Both the position numbers and the translations under genes were made by a program. The notes beneath the pieces are model-generated. The model made no database searches and was not told where the DNA came from. It saw nothing but the letters and a program-made list of their open reading frames with translations. From contig NZ_LSJA01000115.1 of the NCBI RefSeq assembly GCF_001556515.1, positions 1 to 22,187 of the forward strand: a stretch of DNA of 22,187 nucleotides, given 5' to 3'. This stretch comes from Caulobacter sp. CCH9-E1 (GTDB lineage: Bacteria; Pseudomonadota; Alphaproteobacteria; Caulobacterales; Caulobacteraceae). Shown here piece by piece: positions 1 through 8,177 of this stretch; position 1 is the stretch's first letter, and every line of letters starts with the position of its first letter.

Positions 1-148
1 GGACGCCGGCGTGGGCAACCTGGTGGACGCCGACCTGGCCAAGGAAAGCGCCAAGCTGCAGTCGCTGCAAACCAAGCAGCAACTGGGTATTCAGGCGCTG
101 TCGATCGCGAACTCTTCGAGCTCGTCGATCCTGAGCCTGTTCCGCTAA
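1..148 (+). CDS. flagellin, C-terminal fragment
   Basis: This is the 3' end of a flagellin gene whose start lies left of the window. The visible 48 residues (frame from base 2, TAA at 146-148) read [16 protein letters not shown] at the start and end in ILSLFR. That is the C-terminal D0/D1 helix of bacterial flagellin: the ADLAKES...[16 protein letters not shown] pattern followed by a serine run and a terminal arginine. This helix packs in the core of the filament and is needed for export and polymerisation. In Caulobacter several flagellin paralogues exist (fljJKLMNO). The neighbourhood, with put genes and an acr operon a few genes away, fits my memory of the fljM/N/O cluster, but the fragment is too short to say which paralogue it is. 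The family call is firm and the paralogue is left open. Confidence 0.9.
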   Translation, partial: DAGVGNLVDADLAKESAKLQSLQTKQQLGIQALSIANSSSSSILSLFR

Positions 149-154
149 GAGAAC

Positions 155-213
155 AAAGCGCTGGCGTTCGCGCCGGCCGCTTTCTAGGGCGAGCCTTCGG
201 GCTCGCCCTTTTT
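155..213 (+). terminator. tandem UUCG hairpins, intrinsic terminator of flagellin gene
   Basis: Two stem-loops follow the flagellin stop. The first (155-183) pairs AAAGCG-C-T-GGCG with CGCC-G-G-CGCTTT around a TTCG loop, with one wobble pair and one bulged C. The second (187-208) is a perfect 9-bp stem, GGGCGAGCC / GGCTCGCCC, around a TTCG loop, and is followed at once by five T (209-213). The second is a textbook rho-independent terminator for rightward transcription. For the leftward esterase transcript the hairpin is followed by CTAGAAAG instead of T residues, so it should be weak in that direction. Confidence 0.85.
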
Positions 214-230
214 CTTTGCCCTACGCGCTC

Positions 231-1850
231 TCAGGTCCCGAACTGGGTGAACGGCACGCGGTTGAAGAACGCGCGCTCGGCCCCGCGCGGGTCGTCCTCC
301 ATTTGCGACGTGTTGTCGAACACCATCGTCTGGCGGCGCTCCAGCGTATAGGGCTCCCACCTGGGCAGGTTTCCGCCATTCGGGTCGCCTGTGCGCGCGA
401 AGGCGATGAAGGCGTCGCTCATCGTGTTGGACATCGCGACCGACTCCGGTCCCGTTCCGACGATCGAGCCCTTGGCGTCCAGCGTGCCGAACACCAGGCC
501 GATATCGATCGTGTGCGGCGCGCCGAAGATCCCGCCCTGGATCGGCGACTTCCAGTCGACCTGATAGACATAGGCCGGCGCGTTGGCCCGGGCCCGCTCC
601 TCGGCCTGGATGATCGCGGCCTTCCACGAGCGTCCGGCGGTCGAGGCGGCGAAATAGACGTCGGCCGGCGAATAGGTCGGATAGGTCTGGCGATAGAAGG
701 CCACCACCGTCTCGGGATCGATGTCGATGCGGGCGTTGAACTGGCCCGGCAGCCTGGCGATGACCTCGTCCCAGGTCTGGGGGAAGGCCTTGGCGTCCCA
801 GCCGATGAAGCCCTTGGTCTCGTCGTGGGTGTTGCCGCACATCATCGGAACCGACAGGCCGTCCGGCGCGGCGTCGGGGAAGAACGGGTGGCGCGTGAGG
901 GACCGCTCGTCCAGCACCGGGCCCATATAGACCCCGCCCGAGGCGGCGATCGGGTCGATGGCCTTCAGGCCGGCCAGCATGTCCCAGGCGGGCAGGGCGC
1001 GCAGGGCGGCCAGGTCCTTGATCCCCAGCTGGTCCAGGAAGGCCTTGGCGCGGCGGGTGGCGTTGAACGGGCCGCCGACCGTCACCTGCTGGCCGCTCAT
1101 GGTGGCGGCCCGGTGGAACAGGCCCTTGGCGATCGGCATCCCCATCAGGGTGGCGATCTTGGCCCCGCCGCCCGATTGCCCGAACAGCATCACCCGGTCC
1201 GGATCACCGCCGAAGGCGGCGATGTTGTCGCGCACCCACCGCAGCGCCAGGACGAGGTCCAGTTGGCCGGCGTTGCCGCTGTCGGCGACGCTGGGATCGT
1301 TGAACAGGCGGGCGAGATAGAGATAGCCGAACGCGTTCAGGCGGTGGTTCACGGTCACCACCACGACGTCGCCCCGCTTGGCCAGCTTGGTCCCCTCGTA
1401 CCAGGGGCTGGCGCCGGAGCCGCCGTTGTAGGCGCCGCCGTGGATGTAGACCATCACGGGCCGCTTGCCGCCGTCGGCCAGGCCGTTCTTCCCAGGCTTG
1501 GCTGGCGTCCAGACGTTCAGGAACAGGCAGTCCTCCGAGAGCGTCTCGCCCTCCTCGCCCTTGCCGGTCTGCATCGAGGCCGGACCGTAGGCGAGGGCGT
1601 GCTTCACGTCGGTCCAGGGCTCGGGCCTCACCGGCGGCATGAACCGCCGCGCCCCGCCGGTGTCGGCGCCATAGCGCAGGCCCTTGAAGATGCTGACCTC
1701 GCCGTCGACGTAGCCGCGCACCTTGCCGTTGGTCGTCTTGACCACGGGCGAGCGCCTTTCGGCCGTGAAGCCGGCGCTGGGCAGGGCGGCGTAGGCGGCC
1801 AGGGCGGCCGCGCCGGTGATCAGGGCGCGGCGAGTGGCGATGGTGTTCAC
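231..1850 (-). CDS. exported type-B carboxylesterase (para-nitrobenzyl esterase family)
   Basis: A 539-residue alpha/beta-hydrolase of the carboxylesterase type B family, which hydrolyses carboxylic esters. The true substrate is not readable from sequence, but an acyl ester on plant polymers would fit the neighbours. The N-terminus carries a twin-arginine-like export signal (RR at residues 7-8, then a hydrophobic stretch ending near SAGFTA), so it should act in the periplasm or outside. Visible motifs are EDCLFLNVWTP (106-116), the oxyanion-hole HGG (137-139), the nucleophile elbow GQSGG with Ser226, the acid Glu344 in THDETKG, and His446 in GAPHTIDI. All three catalytic residues are present and the length is normal. 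The start is GTG at 1850, supported by CCGGAGGAAGC just upstream. It is the last gene of the leftward hydrolase cluster, 76 bp after the GH5 gene. Confidence 0.9.
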   Translation of the reverse strand: MNTIATRRALITGAAALAAYAALPSAGFTAERRSPVVKTTNGKVRGYVDGEVSIFKGLRYGADTGGARRFMPPVRPEPWTDVKHALAYGPASMQTGKGEEGETLSEDCLFLNVWTPAKPGKNGLADGGKRPVMVYIHGGAYNGGSGASPWYEGTKLAKRGDVVVVTVNHRLNAFGYLYLARLFNDPSVADSGNAGQLDLVLALRWVRDNIAAFGGDPDRVMLFGQSGGGAKIATLMGMPIAKGLFHRAATMSGQQVTVGGPFNATRRAKAFLDQLGIKDLAALRALPAWDMLAGLKAIDPIAASGGVYMGPVLDERSLTRHPFFPDAAPDGLSVPMMCGNTHDETKGFIGWDAKAFPQTWDEVIARLPGQFNARIDIDPETVVAFYRQTYPTYSPADVYFAASTAGRSWKAAIIQAEERARANAPAYVYQVDWKSPIQGGIFGAPHTIDIGLVFGTLDAKGSIVGTGPESVAMSNTMSDAFIAFARTGDPNGGNLPRWEPYTLERRQTMVFDNTSQMEDDPRGAERAFFNRVPFTQFGT

Positions 1851-1900
1851 GGGCTTCCTCCGGCGGCTTCTGACGAGCTTCGCGCCAGCGGTAGCACGGA

Positions 1901-1914
1901 TGACACCGGTGACA
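1901..1914. promoter_or_regulatory. operator-like motif upstream of the carboxylesterase
   Basis: TGACACCGGTGACA on the plus strand (TGTCACCGGTGTCA in the sense of the esterase) is a near-perfect palindrome around ACC|GGT, 51-64 bp before the esterase start. The central CG with TG...CA ends resembles LacI-family sugar-regulator operators. A near copy lies upstream of the GH43 gene at 22061-22075. The binding protein is not in this window. Confidence 0.4.
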
Positions 1915-1926
1915 ATCCCTTAATCG

Positions 1927-3264
1927 TCAGCCCAGCGCCTTCACCGCCGCCGCGTGCTCGGCGATCACCGCCAGGGTCGAGGCGTCGGTGTCGAACACCC
2001 CGTACAGGCCCTGCTCCTCCTGCGGCGGATCGCCGACGAAGCTCTTGTCGCCGGCCGCGAACCAGGCGTCCGGGTGCTGGGCGCGGCCCTCGCCGTTCCA
2101 GGCCCAGAAATTGGTCCCCGCCGTCGGCCCGCCGGCCTTCATGTCCTCCAGCGCCAGGCCAAAGATTGTTCGGTAGAAGCGGTCCTTGTCGGCGGTCGCC
2201 GAACCGGGGGCGAAGGCGCGGGCCTCGCGGATCAGGCCGAATTCCTCGATGACCAGCGGCTTGTTCAGCTGACGAGCGATGGCGATGTGGCGGGCGACAT
2301 AGTCGCGGCAGCGCGCCTCGCCGGCCTCATAGGTGGCCGGCTGGTTCTTCGGGTCGATCCAGCCCCAGTTGTTGGGCCAGACGTGGGCGGTGACATAGTC
2401 GATCGTCGTTGGTCGGTGCGCGTCGACCACGCAGGCCTCGCTCTCGAGACAGCCCTTGAGGCCCTCGCTGCCGGTGCAGACCAGGTGACGCGGGTCCAGC
2501 GTCTTGATGATCGTCGAGGTGTCGCGGACCCACTGCTGGAAGGCCGCCATGTTTCGCTCGCCGAAGGCGGCGCTTCCGCCCGGGCGGGGCTCGTTGGCCA
2601 GTTGCCAGGCCATGATGGTGGGATCGTCGCGATAGGCTTGGCCGGTCACGGTGTTCATCCGGCCGACCAGACCCCGCAGATAGCGCAGGAAGAGGGCGTT
2701 GGCCTTGGCGTCGCCATAGAAGCGCGCCGCGTAGTCTGGATATTCCGGCCACGGATGAGCTGGGTCGCCTTGCTGGAACCAGGGTCCGTTTCCGACCCAG
2801 TTCAGATAGGCGGGCATGCCGCCCGACCAGTCCCAGAAGTTGTTGACGTAGATCACTGCCTTTATGTCGCGCTTGGCCATCTCGGCCAGCAGGACGTCGA
2901 GGCCCTTGAGCAGCTCCTGGCGATAGACGCCCGGCTCCTCCTGGAAGGTCGGCGACACCGCGGCCTTGGCGGGCGAGCGCTCGCCGGCGCCCAGCACCCG
3001 CAGGTTGGCGACGCCCAGGCTCTTCAGCCGATCCAGCTCGCGCTTCAGCCGCTCCAGGTCGCCGAACGCCGCCGACGCGCCCAGCCAGGCGCCGTACCAG
3101 AGGTTCGCGCCCGCGAAGCGGTACGGTTTGCCGTCGAGGGAGAGGCGGCCCTTCTCCACCGTGACGAAACGCTTCTGGCTTTGGGCGGGACGCGCGGCGA
3201 TCGCCGAGCCGGCCGCCAGCATGGCGGGCGCGGCGGCGATCAAGCCTCGGCGGGACAGGGTCAT
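1927..3264 (-). CDS. exported GH5 family glycoside hydrolase, mannan endo-1,4-beta-mannosidase-like
   Basis: A 445-residue retaining glycoside hydrolase of family 5, most like the bacterial/plant beta-mannanase branch (GH5_7). Members cut internal beta-1,4-mannosidic bonds in mannan and glucomannan. A signal starting MTLSRRGLIAA (RR at 5-6) followed by an alanine-rich hydrophobic segment ending near IAARPA indicates Tat export. Family landmarks are the N-terminal substrate-binding strand FAGANLWYGAW (50-60), the acid/base Glu225 in WQLANEPRPG, HVWPNNWGW (294-302), and the nucleophile Glu341 in PLVIEEFG. Both catalytic glutamates are present, so an active enzyme is expected. ATG at 3264 follows CCGGAGGAAGCGCC, almost the same ribosome site as the downstream esterase. 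The gap to the preceding alpha/beta hydrolase gene is only 43 bp, so they are likely co-transcribed. The exact substrate (mannan or another beta-glycan) is inference. Confidence 0.87.
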   Translation of the reverse strand: MTLSRRGLIAAAPAMLAAGSAIAARPAQSQKRFVTVEKGRLSLDGKPYRFAGANLWYGAWLGASAAFGDLERLKRELDRLKSLGVANLRVLGAGERSPAKAAVSPTFQEEPGVYRQELLKGLDVLLAEMAKRDIKAVIYVNNFWDWSGGMPAYLNWVGNGPWFQQGDPAHPWPEYPDYAARFYGDAKANALFLRYLRGLVGRMNTVTGQAYRDDPTIMAWQLANEPRPGGSAAFGERNMAAFQQWVRDTSTIIKTLDPRHLVCTGSEGLKGCLESEACVVDAHRPTTIDYVTAHVWPNNWGWIDPKNQPATYEAGEARCRDYVARHIAIARQLNKPLVIEEFGLIREARAFAPGSATADKDRFYRTIFGLALEDMKAGGPTAGTNFWAWNGEGRAQHPDAWFAAGDKSFVGDPPQEEQGLYGVFDTDASTLAVIAEHAAAVKALG

Positions 3265-3307
3265 GGCGCTTCCTCCGGTCGAGCTCTACGGCTCCTGGCG
3301 TGGTCGC

Positions 3308-4678
3308 TCAGTGGGGCTTGGCGGCGTGGGCGGCGGTCCAGTCGACGATGGTCGACAAGGCCGACGGGGCGATGGTCTCCTCGATCTGGCCGTACTCGGT
3401 CATCAGGCCGGTGTTCGCTGTCTGGAGAAGGTGGTTGAGCCCAGGCATCTCGCGGATGGCGACGTCCCCGCCGGCCGGCAGGGCCGCCTTGATCGCAGCG
3501 AGATTGGTCTTGGCGTCGACCTGCAGGTCCTTCGTCCCGCCGATCGCCAGGACCGGAACCTTGATCTTGCCCAGCGCGGAGGCTGGATCGGCGCTCAGCA
3601 TTTCGCGCCAGACCGGCGAGGCCAGGGCCAGGATCGGCCGTCTCTGCGGAGAGTCCGGCGCCAGGCCCTGGCGGTTCGACAGGGCGCTGAGCTCGACCCG
3701 CGCGGCCGTCTCGCTGACGGCGTCCCGCGCTGTGCGCCACCGCTCCAGCTGGTTCTTCAGCAGGATCTCGATCTGGTCCTCGGGCACGCCATTGGCCGCC
3801 AGTATCGCCCGGCTCTGCGCCGCCAGCAGGTCGACGCCCTTCACGCCCGGAGCCGACATCAGGACCAGGAACGCGATGCGCGGATCCTGGGCCGCCACGA
3901 GCGGCGCGATCTCGCCGCCTTCGCTGTGCCCAATCAGGCCGATCCGATCCGGGTCGATTTCGGCGCGCGTCCGCAACAGGGCGACTCCGGCGGCCACGTC
4001 GGTGGTCTGAGCCGACAGCGTCGGCGGCGAGGCGGGGGTCGCCTGCGAGCCGCCCGCGCCGCGATCGTCGACGCGCAGCACCGCCACGCCCTTGCGTGTC
4101 AGGGCGTCGGCAAGCACGAGGAACGGCTTGTGGCCGAAGACCGTCTCGTCGCGGTCCTGGGTTCCCGAGCCGCTGATCAGGACGACGGCCGAGAAGGGTC
4201 CCTTGCCCTCGGGCAGGGTCAGGGTCCCCGCCAGCATCAGGCCTGAGGCTGGATTGCGGTAGGTGAGCTGCTCCTCCCGATAGGGAAAAGGCGGCTTGGG
4301 GGTCTGGGGGCGGTTGAGCACCGGCGCCGTGCGGCTCAGCGACAGCGGCAGGCTGGCCTCGCCCTGCATCCACTGGCCTTCCAGCTTTTTGCCGTCGGCG
4401 GAAACGGCGCCCTCGAAGCCGGCCGGGACGCCGCGCAGCTCGAACCTGAGCTTGCCGTCGTTCACGGTCGCCGCGGCCGGGATGCTCCTGGCCATCTGGG
4501 CCGGGCTTTCCATCGTCGCCGAGCCGTCGGCTTGGATGTGGAAGACGACGGGCAGCTTCTGAGGTCCCGCGTCGAGCGTCCCGTACCAGTCGCCCGCGAT
4601 CGGGGCGGGGATCTGGGCCAGCGCCAGGCTGGGCGCGAGCAAGGCGGCGGCGATCGCGGCCGGCGGCAGGAAACGCAT
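3308..4678 (-). CDS. exported alpha/beta hydrolase (serine aminopeptidase / acyl-hydrolase type, COG1073-like)
   Basis: A 456-residue secreted hydrolase. Residues 1-22 (MRFLPPAAIAAALLAPSLALAQ) form a Sec signal peptide with an ALA-Q cleavage site. Residues about 27-120 form a beta-rich N-terminal domain starting GDWYGTLDAG that often precedes this hydrolase type. Residues about 135-450 are the alpha/beta-hydrolase fold with LISGSGTQDRDE (167-178), the nucleophile elbow GHSEGG (Ser252), an acid at Asp384 in GGTKDLQVD, and His416 in PGLNHLLQ. The Ser-Asp-His triad is complete. The family is annotated variously as esterase or dipeptidyl-aminopeptidase-like, and the substrate is unknown. As first gene of a three-gene leftward run with a mannanase and a carboxylesterase, an ester bond on hemicellulose is a reasonable guess. 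Its start ATG lies 6 bases from a strong hairpin that contains the best ribosome-binding sequence (see 4685-4712). Confidence 0.82.
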   Translation of the reverse strand: MRFLPPAAIAAALLAPSLALAQIPAPIAGDWYGTLDAGPQKLPVVFHIQADGSATMESPAQMARSIPAAATVNDGKLRFELRGVPAGFEGAVSADGKKLEGQWMQGEASLPLSLSRTAPVLNRPQTPKPPFPYREEQLTYRNPASGLMLAGTLTLPEGKGPFSAVVLISGSGTQDRDETVFGHKPFLVLADALTRKGVAVLRVDDRGAGGSQATPASPPTLSAQTTDVAAGVALLRTRAEIDPDRIGLIGHSEGGEIAPLVAAQDPRIAFLVLMSAPGVKGVDLLAAQSRAILAANGVPEDQIEILLKNQLERWRTARDAVSETAARVELSALSNRQGLAPDSPQRRPILALASPVWREMLSADPASALGKIKVPVLAIGGTKDLQVDAKTNLAAIKAALPAGGDVAIREMPGLNHLLQTANTGLMTEYGQIEETIAPSALSTIVDWTAAHAAKPH

Positions 4679-4684
4679 GGCTTG

Positions 4685-4712
4685 TAAGCTCCCCCGAAGT
4701 TGGGGGAGCTTA
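4685..4712. repeat. GCTCCCCC...GGGGGAGC hairpin repeat overlapping the ribosome site of the alpha/beta hydrolase gene
   Basis: TAAGCTCCCCC (4685-4695) and GGGGGAGCTTA (4702-4712) form a perfect 11-bp stem with the 6-base loop GAAGTT. It fills most of the 72-bp gap between putA and the alpha/beta hydrolase gene. Read on the minus strand, the 3' arm GGGGGAG ends 10 bases before the hydrolase ATG and is the only plausible Shine-Dalgarno, so the stem would mask it. No T-run follows in either direction, so it is a poor intrinsic terminator for putA. The same GCTCCCCC / GGGGGAGC arms recur at 22138-22160. Confidence 0.6.
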
Positions 4713-4750
4713 AGCCGGTCTATCGTCGGTTGTGAAGCGAAGCCGGGGTC

Positions 4751-7700
4751 TTACAGGTTCAGCAGCGCCGGATCGCCGCCCTGGGCGGTGATGTTGACGC
4801 TGAGGGCCCGCTCGACCGCGAAGCGCAGCAGGGCGTGCGGACCGCCGGCCTTGGGGCCGGTGCCCGACAGACCCTCGCCGCCGAACGGCTGCACGCCGAC
4901 GACCGCGCCGGTCATCGAGCGGTTGACGTAGGCGTTGCCGGCCGGGACCAGGCGCTGGACGTCGGCCGCGAAGCTCTCGATCCGCGAGTGGATGCCCAGG
5001 GTCAGGCCGTAGCGTCGGGCGGCCAGGGCGCCGGCGACCTGCTCGAGGTCCTCGGGCTTGTAGCGGACCACGTGCAGCACGGGGCCGAACACCTCGCGCT
5101 CCAGGAAGTCGGCGGCGGGGATCTCGGCCAGGACCGGCGCGAAGAAGGTCCCGCCGGCGGGGGCGGCCAGGGCGTGCAGCACCTTGGCTTCGCGCTTCAG
5201 GCGCTCCAGGTGCTGGTCGAGGGCGGTCTTGGCCTCGGCGTCGATGACCGGGCCGACGTCGGTGACGGCCAGGGCCGGATCGCCCAGCACCAGGGCGTCC
5301 ATCGCGCCCTTCAGACCCTCGATGATGTGGTCGGCCGTGTCACGCGGCAGGAACAGCAGGCGCAGGGCCGAGCAGCGTTGGCCGGCTGAACCAAAGGCGC
5401 TGACGATCACGTCGTCGATGACCTGCTCGCGCTGGGCCGTCGTGTCGACGAACATGCCGTTGAGGCCGCCGGTCTCGGCGATGAACGGCACGATCGGGCC
5501 CTGACGCTGGGCCAGCGTCTGGTTGATCCGCCAGGCGGTGTCGGTGCCGCCGGTGAAGGCGACGCCGTCCAGGCCCTCGTGGGCGACCAGGGCCGCGCCT
5601 ACCGTCTCGCCACGACCCGGCAGCAGGGCCAGCAGGCGCGGGTCGAGGCCGGCGGCGTGATAGAGTTTCACGGCCTCATAGGCGATCAGCGGGGTCTGCT
5701 CGGCCGGCTTGGCCAGCACGGCGTTGCCGGCGGCCAGGGCGGCGGCGATCTGGCCGGTGAAGATGGCCAGCGGGAAGTTCCACGGGCTGATGCAGACGAA
5801 GACGCCGCGACCAGCCAGGCTCAGGCTGTTGGTCTCGCCGACCGGGCCCTTCAGCACCTCGGCAGCGCCGAACTGGTCTTCGGCCAGCACCGCGTAATAG
5901 CGGCAGAAGTCGACGGCCTCGCGCACCTCGGCGATGCCGTCGCTAAGGGTCTTGCCGGCCTCGCGGGCCAGGATGGCGATCAGGCGCTCGATATTGGCCT
6001 CCAGCGCGTCGGCCATGGCGCGCAGCACCTGGGCGCGGGCGGCGCCGCCGGCGCGGTCCCAGGCCGGTTGCGCGGCGCGGGCCAGGCGGAAGGCTTCGTC
6101 GATCTGCGGCAGCTGGGCTTCGGACACGGCGCCGACCACCCGGCCTTCGTCGGCCGGGGCGACCACCGGCAGCGGGGGCGTGCCGACGGCCAGCTTGCCG
6201 CCGACCAGCGGACCGGCCGACAGGGTCTCGGCGTCGACGGCGGAGATCGAGGCCGAAAGACGCTCGCGATCGGCCTTCACGGAGAGATCGAGGCCGGCGC
6301 TGTTCTGGCGGCGCGGGCCGTAGACGTGGATCGGGGTCGGAATCTTGGCGTGGCGGTCGGGGTGGGCCTCGACCACGTCGATCGGGTCGGTGACGACCTT
6401 CTCGACCGGCACCCGCTCATCGAGCAAGGCGTGGACGAAGCTGGTGTTGGCGCCGTTCTCCAGCAGGCGGCGGACCAGATACGGCAACAGGTCTTCGTGA
6501 CCGCCCACGGGCGCGTAGGCCCGCAGCGTGACGCCGTCATAGAGGTCGTCGGCGGCCTTATACAGAGCCTCGCCCATGCCGTGCAGGCGCTGGTGTTCAA
6601 TGCGCACGCCGGCGTTCTTGGCCATGCGGACCACGGCGGCCAGGGTGTGGGCGTTGTGGGTGGCGAACTGGGCGTAGAGGCCGGGGGCGGCGTCGATCAG
6701 CGCCTTGGCGTTGACCAGGTACGACAGGTCCGTGGCCGGCTTGGTCGTATAGACCGGATAGTCCGGACGGCCGGCGACCTGGGCGCGCTTGATCTCGCTG
6801 TCCCAGTAGGCGCCCTTGACCAGGCGGACCATCAGGCGGCGGCCGGTCGCTTCGGACAGGGCGCGCAGGCGGGCGATCACCTCGCCGCAGCGCTTCTGAT
6901 AGGCCTGGACAGCCAGGCCCAGGCCCTTCCACTCGCCCAGTTCCGGCTCGCGGCACAGCTTGTCCAGCAGCTTCAGCGACAGGGCCAGGCGATCGGCTTC
7001 CTCGGCGTCGATCGTGAAGTTCAGGTCGTAGCGGGCGGCGATCTTGGCCAGGCGCAGGGTGCGGGGATAGAGCTCCTCCCACACGCGGTCCTCGTGGGTG
7101 GCCTCGTAGCGCGGGCACAGGGCCGACAGCTTGACCGAGACGCCGTGGCCCTTCTCGGGACCGACGCCGTTCGACAGCTTGCCGACGGTCGTGATCGCGT
7201 CGGCATAGGCCTTTTCGTAGCGCTCGGCGTCGGCGGCGGTGCGGGCGCCTTCGCCCAGCATGTCGAACGAGCACATGGTGTCCTCGTTCGCCGCGCGCTT
7301 GATGGCGGCCTCGATCGTGCGGCCCAGCACGAACTGCTCACCCATGATGCGGATGGCCTGGCCGACGGCGGCGCGGATCACCGGCTCGCCCAGGCGCCCG
7401 GCCAGCTTCTTGATGAAGCCGGGCAGGTCCTTCTTGGCCTCGTCGTCGGGCTCGACGATCTTGCCGGTCAGCATCAGGCCCCAGGTCGAGGCGTTGACGA
7501 ACAGGCTGTCGGAGCCGCCCAGGTGGCTGGCCCAGTCGGCCGAGCCGATCTTCTCGGCGATCAGCTTGTCGCGGGTGTCGTCATCGGGGGTGCGCAGCAG
7601 GGCCTCGGCCAGGCACATCAGGGCCAGGCCCTCGCGGGTGCCGAGGCTGAACTCCTGCAGGAAGCTTTCGACCACGCCCTGCTTGCGGACGCTGCGGCGG

Positions 7701-7846
7701 GCGCCGCGGACCAGCGCCTCGGCCTCGGCGCGGACGGCGGCGCGGTCTTCGCTGGAAAGCGGCGCGCTGGCCAGCAGGTCGGCGATCACGGCGGCTTCGT
7801 CGCGATACTTGCCGTCGTCGAGGCTATCCCAATTCATCGCGGGCAT
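4751..7846 (-). CDS. putA: bifunctional proline dehydrogenase / L-glutamate-gamma-semialdehyde dehydrogenase
   Basis: A 1031-residue PutA that converts proline to glutamate in two steps: FAD-dependent oxidation to pyrroline-5-carboxylate, then NAD-dependent oxidation of glutamate semialdehyde. The N-terminal half carries the proline dehydrogenase barrel, with RLVKGAYWDSE (341-351) and the signature YAPVGGHEDLLPYLVRRL (444-461) followed by ENGANTSF. The C-terminal half is an aldehyde dehydrogenase with SPWNFPLA (687-694), Glu791 in ETGG and catalytic Cys825 in GQRCSALR. The length, and the start MPAMNWDSLDD without a ribbon-helix-helix, make it the short type that does not bind DNA. Control must then come from a separate regulator, which fits the divergent Lrp-type gene at 8252. 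ATG at 7846 follows CAGGGA by six bases. The protein is cytoplasmic or peripheral on the inner membrane, where it reduces quinone. Confidence 0.96.
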   Translation of the reverse strand: MPAMNWDSLDDGKYRDEAAVIADLLASAPLSSEDRAAVRAEAEALVRGARRSVRKQGVVESFLQEFSLGTREGLALMCLAEALLRTPDDDTRDKLIAEKIGSADWASHLGGSDSLFVNASTWGLMLTGKIVEPDDEAKKDLPGFIKKLAGRLGEPVIRAAVGQAIRIMGEQFVLGRTIEAAIKRAANEDTMCSFDMLGEGARTAADAERYEKAYADAITTVGKLSNGVGPEKGHGVSVKLSALCPRYEATHEDRVWEELYPRTLRLAKIAARYDLNFTIDAEEADRLALSLKLLDKLCREPELGEWKGLGLAVQAYQKRCGEVIARLRALSEATGRRLMVRLVKGAYWDSEIKRAQVAGRPDYPVYTTKPATDLSYLVNAKALIDAAPGLYAQFATHNAHTLAAVVRMAKNAGVRIEHQRLHGMGEALYKAADDLYDGVTLRAYAPVGGHEDLLPYLVRRLLENGANTSFVHALLDERVPVEKVVTDPIDVVEAHPDRHAKIPTPIHVYGPRRQNSAGLDLSVKADRERLSASISAVDAETLSAGPLVGGKLAVGTPPLPVVAPADEGRVVGAVSEAQLPQIDEAFRLARAAQPAWDRAGGAARAQVLRAMADALEANIERLIAILAREAGKTLSDGIAEVREAVDFCRYYAVLAEDQFGAAEVLKGPVGETNSLSLAGRGVFVCISPWNFPLAIFTGQIAAALAAGNAVLAKPAEQTPLIAYEAVKLYHAAGLDPRLLALLPGRGETVGAALVAHEGLDGVAFTGGTDTAWRINQTLAQRQGPIVPFIAETGGLNGMFVDTTAQREQVIDDVIVSAFGSAGQRCSALRLLFLPRDTADHIIEGLKGAMDALVLGDPALAVTDVGPVIDAEAKTALDQHLERLKREAKVLHALAAPAGGTFFAPVLAEIPAADFLEREVFGPVLHVVRYKPEDLEQVAGALAARRYGLTLGIHSRIESFAADVQRLVPAGNAYVNRSMTGAVVGVQPFGGEGLSGTGPKAGGPHALLRFAVERALSVNITAQGGDPALLNL

Positions 7847-7893
7847 GGCGTTCCCTGAGGTTAGAATATCGTCGGTCTATCGCGACTTTCACC

Positions 7894-7910
7894 AAAGGTG
7901 CTTCGTTTGT
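7894..7910. repeat. direct repeat copy 1 near the putA start
   Basis: AAAGGTGCTTCGTTTGT, with the core AAGGTGCTTCGTTTGT (7895-7910) matching 8197-8212 at 15 of 16 positions. It lies 48-64 bp upstream of the putA start, and its left edge overlaps a small inverted repeat CACC-AAA-GGTG (7890-7900). It is a candidate regulator site, or one end of a duplicated target. Confidence 0.45.
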
Positions 7911-8010
7911 TGGGCTTGGGCTCCGTCGGGTCTTCGGCCGAACTGGCGAAAACGTTCGTCTGCTCCAGCGATCGCCGGCGGCGCGGGATGAGGATGCTGT
8001 GAAAATGGGG

Positions 8011-8100
8011 AGGGAGGAAGGGGCGCTAGTCGGGGAGACAGAGAGCGCCCCTTCCTCTCTAGCGCGACGCCCGGTTAGGGGGAGAGGGGCGAGCGTCGCG
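8011..8100. repeat. GC-rich inverted repeats in the putA-putR intergenic region
   Basis: The 405 bp between putA and putR contain no credible gene. A strong inverted repeat pairs 8011-8027 (AGGGAGGAAGGGGCGCT) with 8044-8060 (AGCGCCCCTTCCTCTCT), 16 of 17 bases complementary, across 16 bases. A second pairs CGCGACGC (8063-8070) with GCGTCGCG (8093-8100). The arm GGAGGAAGGGGCG recurs at 9028-9040 with its own partner, so this looks like a dispersed intergenic element and not a put-specific structure. Confidence 0.55.
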
Positions 8101-8177
8101 ACGTTCCGACGGCAAAGCCGCCCCACCGACGCCCTGAGGAGGAGGGGTTGGCGCGGGTGGGCTGGAACGATCGGGGG

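Noticed and set aside
216..3438. Large plus-strand open frames across the esterase and GH5 genes.
   Set aside because: No recognisable domains, arginine/glycine-rich, and opposite to genes with intact catalytic motifs.
5579..7858. A 759-codon plus-strand open frame antisense to putA.
   Set aside because: Low-complexity G/A/Q/D/H composition and complete overlap with a certain putA; a codon-bias shadow.
7863..7892. Sigma-70-like promoter for putA (TATTCT with a weak -35).
   Set aside because: The -35 match is poor and the implied leader would be about ten bases, overlapping the ribosome site.
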